Below, one piece after another: positions 60,879 to 64,000 of a DNA stretch of 64,000 nt. Each line of letters starts with the position of its first letter. Position 1 is the stretch's first letter. The notes beneath the pieces are model-generated. The model did not search any database, had not been told where the DNA came from, and saw only the letters and a list, made by a program, of their open reading frames with translations. This DNA is from Paenibacillus sp. PCH8. GTDB taxonomy: Bacteria; Bacillota; Bacilli; Paenibacillales; Paenibacillaceae. The stretch spans positions 372,001-436,000 of the forward strand of contig NZ_PKQK01000003.1 in NCBI RefSeq assembly GCF_002968835.1. The letters run 5' to 3'. The position numbers and the translations under genes are program-made.

Positions 60879-62954
60879 TTACAATTTCTGAATCTGATCA
60901 TAATAAATGTTCATTTGCAAAAAGCTCATGCCGACCAATGGAATAACCAGGTATAGAAAAATAAGGGCATACATCGGTGTAAATCCGATCGTTCTTCCCC
61001 ACGATGCTTTTACATCAATCATTTTGCTGTACTCCTGTTTGCGTTGTTCAAAATAAAATGCCATCATGCTCTCAAGATCATCAAAGGCTTCACGTATTGT
61101 AATTTTGCCTAGAGCAAGCTGCAATTTATCAACGAGTCGCTGGAACTCAGGCAAACCGGCCTCTTCCTTTAATTGTTCAAGTGCATGCTCGGGCCCATGT
61201 TCAAAATGTAACAAACATTTCTGCAAAGGACGCTTGAAAATGACAGCAAACCGATTAAGCCATTCCAATATTTCTTCTACTGACATGCGGTCCATCTCAC
61301 GTAAAATGGAAATCACCGTCTGAAATTGATAGATTTCATGTCGCATATCCAACCTTCGCATTTTCCGCTGGAATAACATCAGCCATATGGGCATGTAGTA
61401 ACCTGCCACACCCATAACAAGTGCTATAATTATTTCCCACCAGCGTACATATTGCTTGTTATACACCTCTAATTTCTGCATAACGCGCGCGATTGTCTCA
61501 GTCTGTGTATCATGATCTAATTGAACGGGAGATAGTTGCTGCAACACTATGGAGATCTCTTCGTATGTAGCCCCACGGTTCATTTCTACACTCTCCAACA
61601 CGGATTGATCCAACGCTGTTTTTTCCTCAGCCTTCCTGAGGTCCGCTTCAGCCATTGCGCCAAACATTCGATCATCCCTGATCGGATCATGCAAGATGTG
61701 ATTACGTTCAACCTGGTGCAAGAGCAAAATGCACCCCATTGAAAGCACAATACAAGTTGCAAATAACATCACTCGACGAATGGCGAGCCATTCGTATTTC
61801 AACTCCGAACTGCTCTCCCTCATTAGCCTTATCGTTTGGCTGTATTGTGTACTGCCAGGTTTAGCTGCGAACAACATCGCCATTTTCCGTAAGAAAATCT
61901 GCTTGTATAGAAACTGATCCAACCATGAATGCTTATGCCCTGACCGATAACGACTCTCATCGTTTTGCTGGAGCCTTTGCAGAAGCAAATAAGCAAGAAT
62001 GATGATGACATAGATGGATATTTTGGTAACAAAACCGATTTTGCTGCGATAAAATTCATCCATCGTTGGAAAACTGACTCTGGCCCAGCGTTCGATCGGA
62101 GCAGTAAACAATACTGGAGCAAGCGCTATGACATTAAGTCCTTTGAGCAGATAGTCCAATTTATCACGTCGCAAAATTTCCAGATGAATCTCCTGAGTCA
62201 GGTTACCCAGTCCTTTAAGATAGATGGACCCATGCTCCCTGTCCTTGTCTCCGAACTCCATAACCATATAAGATACGCCAGCAAAACCTTTGAGAAAACG
62301 GTTGGGAGCCACTTCGTAATAACGTTCAAGTGCTTCATTCGGATCTGGAGAAGTTAACGCTTCGTAGATCAGTCTTACCTGCTCTGCTGCTTCTCCTGTG
62401 CCTGCCTCAGCAGCTTCATAGAGCGCTTCCTCAACCATGCCATGCTGATGGTACCGATGCCTTACATCTGCAAACAGATCCAGCATCTGTACAAGCAATC
62501 TCTTCTCCATACGACTGAGGCACATATCCAGCACAAGACTGTTCAACACCACAGCACAGAGCACGGACAATATGACAAAAGCTATACCTGGCTGCAGAAG
62601 AAACAGAATGACACTTATGCCTCCATAACCTCCCAGGATAATCAGAACCACTGTCATCGTAAGCCTTCGAAGTGAAGGCTCATCCCCAACATGGCGGAAC
62701 GAAATACGTTTCTGCACCTGTAGAATATAGGCCGAAAGCAGTGGTACTTTCATTCCAAAGCGGTAGGACTGCAACAAGAGTGATCCCAATCCCTTTAACC
62801 CATTACCATTCAGCGTAAGAATCTCGCCGGATTGACTTGTCGAACCACCTCCTCTACGACGTAACAAACCTAAAACCAGGAGCGTGATCAGCAGCCCCCC
62901 TGCGCAAATGCTTAATATGAGGAGCAGAATCCATTTAATCGTCATGCGGATCAC
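60879..62954 (-). CDS. Membrane protein with two GspF/TadB-TadC-like domains
   Basis: A 691-residue membrane protein. Hydrophobic segments lie near residues 5-30, 100-140, 275-295, 315-335, 395-420, 515-545 and 660-685. Two similar cytoplasmic helical parts are seen, 'LLVQMLDLFADVRHRYHQHGMVEEALYEAAEAGTG...' and 'YQFQTVISILREMDRMSVEEILEWLNRFAVIFKRPLQ...', each followed by 'F..A..L.' segments and a closing membrane helix pair, as in T2SSF/GspF domains. Normal Tad systems have separate TadB and TadC of about 300 residues; here both appear fused. It starts 20 bp inside the ATPase gene's end, so the two are coupled. Confidence 0.75.
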   Translation of the reverse strand: MIRMTIKWILLLILSICAGGLLITLLVLGLLRRRGGGSTSQSGEILTLNGNGLKGLGSLLLQSYRFGMKVPLLSAYILQVQKRISFRHVGDEPSLRRLTMTVVLIILGGYGGISVILFLLQPGIAFVILSVLCAVVLNSLVLDMCLSRMEKRLLVQMLDLFADVRHRYHQHGMVEEALYEAAEAGTGEAAEQVRLIYEALTSPDPNEALERYYEVAPNRFLKGFAGVSYMVMEFGDKDREHGSIYLKGLGNLTQEIHLEILRRDKLDYLLKGLNVIALAPVLFTAPIERWARVSFPTMDEFYRSKIGFVTKISIYVIIILAYLLLQRLQQNDESRYRSGHKHSWLDQFLYKQIFLRKMAMLFAAKPGSTQYSQTIRLMRESSSELKYEWLAIRRVMLFATCIVLSMGCILLLHQVERNHILHDPIRDDRMFGAMAEADLRKAEEKTALDQSVLESVEMNRGATYEEISIVLQQLSPVQLDHDTQTETIARVMQKLEVYNKQYVRWWEIIIALVMGVAGYYMPIWLMLFQRKMRRLDMRHEIYQFQTVISILREMDRMSVEEILEWLNRFAVIFKRPLQKCLLHFEHGPEHALEQLKEEAGLPEFQRLVDKLQLALGKITIREAFDDLESMMAFYFEQRKQEYSKMIDVKASWGRTIGFTPMYALIFLYLVIPLVGMSFLQMNIYYDQIQKL

Positions 62955-64000
62955 CCCAGTGTTCCTCTATAAACCGTTTAAACTTCTCGGCATCCTGTAA
63001 TGTCATCTGATCACACATATCGTTCATACTTCCCGAAGAGATTGGAGCAGTAGCAACATACGCTCCCCCCCTGTACTCCACTACATTACGAAATGAAAAA
63101 CCTGCCCTCTCTTCCACGTTGTCACCTTTATTCGCCCGAGGAAGACATTCCGTAATCCGTTCAATATATCTGCGTCCCTCAGCATCTTTCTTCATATGAA
63201 CATCGAAATTAATGACACTCACCACCTGCTCTTCAGCAATATGTTCATGCTGGAACATACCTGTCTTGAGCAATGAATTACGGAGAGAGAAAACCAGATC
63301 ACGAAAGGTTTTAGCATGGTGTGTAAACAGGGTGAACAAGCTGGCCACTTGAGACATTTGAATCATCCATGCAGCCACTTCATCACTCGCGACCTCACCC
63401 AGAATATTTACGGTACCATCCGTTTTTTTCTGTAAATCAAGCCCTTGTTGACCGGAAATATGTTCAGTCTCTCGGAAACTCAAGATGTTACGTCGACTAT
63501 AGATCCGTCTTAATTGAAGTTCAAAAGCCATCTCCTGTACCCTAAGGGTATACGAAGCATAGATATGTTTGACCATAGCCATAAGCAACGTCGTTTTACC
63601 AGATCCCTGCGCCCCGGTTACAGCAGTAATCCGACTTCCTTTCATCAGATATTGCAGTAGTGTAATTGGCAAATCAGCGTTGTTACCTGTAATCAACTGT
63701 TCAAGTGAAGCATTCGGAATATCGAACTTACGGACGAAGAAGGCCCAAGATTCCGAGAACGGAGGACGAACAACAACGACACGGGAACCGTCCTTCATCT
63801 CGTTAACCTTATACCCACTCGCTTCCGACAACTGACCCGGATAATTGTATTTGTATATGTTCTGGCATACCCTTTTCAGTTCACGGATGCTGCCGAATGA
63901 CAGAAAGGACAGATGAATGGACTTACCTTTATAGAAAATCCAGACACTTTCCATTCCGCTAAACGGTTCTTCATGTGCATCATCCTCAAGTCCTTGCTCC
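62935..64000 (-). CDS. TadA/CpaF-like secretion ATPase, partial at right edge
   Basis: The reading frame stays open to the window edge, and ATG 63954 is an internal methionine ('EEPFSGMESVW'), so the 5' part of the gene is missing. The visible 355 residues have the Walker A 'GAQGSGKTTLLMAM' (residues 114-122 from that Met), Walker B/catalytic glutamate in 'ILGEVASDEVAAWMIQ' (E187), and the histidine motif 'FTHHAKTFRDLVFSLRNSLL'. In CpaF/TadA the Walker B part reads GEVRG and 'NTGHDGSLST'; here it is GEVAS and 'SQVASLFTLF', so the protein is divergent. It powers assembly of a Tad-like pilus or secretion apparatus encoded downstream. Confidence 0.85.
   Translation of the reverse strand, partial: EQGLEDDAHEEPFSGMESVWIFYKGKSIHLSFLSFGSIRELKRVCQNIYKYNYPGQLSEASGYKVNEMKDGSRVVVVRPPFSESWAFFVRKFDIPNASLEQLITGNNADLPITLLQYLMKGSRITAVTGAQGSGKTTLLMAMVKHIYASYTLRVQEMAFELQLRRIYSRRNILSFRETEHISGQQGLDLQKKTDGTVNILGEVASDEVAAWMIQMSQVASLFTLFTHHAKTFRDLVFSLRNSLLKTGMFQHEHIAEEQVVSVINFDVHMKKDAEGRRYIERITECLPRANKGDNVEERAGFSFRNVVEYRGGAYVATAPISSGSMNDMCDQMTLQDAEKFKRFIEEHWGDPHDD

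Noticed and set aside
1..64000. CRISPR arrays, tRNA or rRNA genes, insertion sequences
   Set aside because: No regularly spaced direct repeats, no cloverleaf or rRNA-like segments and no transposase frames were found on reading the window.

Overview
The window looks like chromosomal DNA of a Gram-positive, low-to-moderate GC member of the Bacillota, most likely Paenibacillus. Reasons: strong AGGAGG-type ribosome binding sites, frequent TTG/GTG starts, a XerS-type recombinase, sigma-W-like and PerR-like regulatory sites, TPP, FMN and c-di-AMP (ydaO-type) riboswitches, a pdhABC-lpd operon and a TenI-ThiO-ThiS-ThiG-ThiF operon in the Bacillus order. No rRNA, tRNA, prophage, insertion sequence or CRISPR array was seen. 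The genus call is inference from protein families, not from a search.

Layout. 0-6 kb, mostly plus strand: the edge of a probable CGNR regulator, a DinB protein, an FMN-riboswitch-controlled EamA transporter (frameshifted), an amidase, a DUF1989 protein, a LysE exporter and a YqcI/YcgG protein. 6-10.3 kb, minus: an APC permease, an aldo/keto reductase, an SDR and a GNAT. 10.5-11.8 kb: xerS, followed about 110 bp downstream by a sequence that strongly resembles a chromosomal dif site. To the right of it most genes are on the minus strand, as expected if the replication terminus lies there. 11.8-19 kb: mobB-moeA, a YisB-like HNH protein, a sigma-W-type promoter driving pspA-DUF350-DUF4178-DUF4247, an LpdD-like protein, a polysaccharide deacetylase, and a LysM-3D wall protein behind a c-di-AMP riboswitch.

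19-28 kb: a polar amino acid ABC transporter whose binding protein and permease are fused, a divergent M20 peptidase, and glycogen genes (glgBA minus, glgC plus). 28-35 kb: an operon of lone ABC ATPase, FG-GAP/VCBS-like lipoprotein, response regulator and sensor kinase; an MFS exporter divergent from an ArsR-like regulator with an operator-like palindrome and a long imperfect palindrome between them; a frameshifted HAD hydrolase. 35-47 kb: topB, fur with a perfect PerR box, gltD, thyA-dfrA, and pdhA-pdhB-pdhC-lpd. 47-58 kb: an esterase, a TRIC channel (frameshifted) with a small tyrosine phosphatase, thiamine pyrophosphokinase, an NlpC/P60 hydrolase, an orphan response regulator, the thiamine thiazole operon under a TPP riboswitch with an attenuator (thiO frameshifted), and an ABC-F ATPase. 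58-64 kb: a divergent Tad-like pilus/secretion cluster running off the right edge.

Four otherwise intact-looking genes each lack a single base, three of them at or beside a run of G in the coding strand. This pattern suggests consensus errors rather than four independent pseudogenes. The most striking signals are the dif-like site beside xerS, the sigma-W/PspA module, the FMN-switch transporter, the PerR box in front of fur, the lone ATPase-lipoprotein-two-component operon, and the Tad-like cluster with two fused GspF-like domains.
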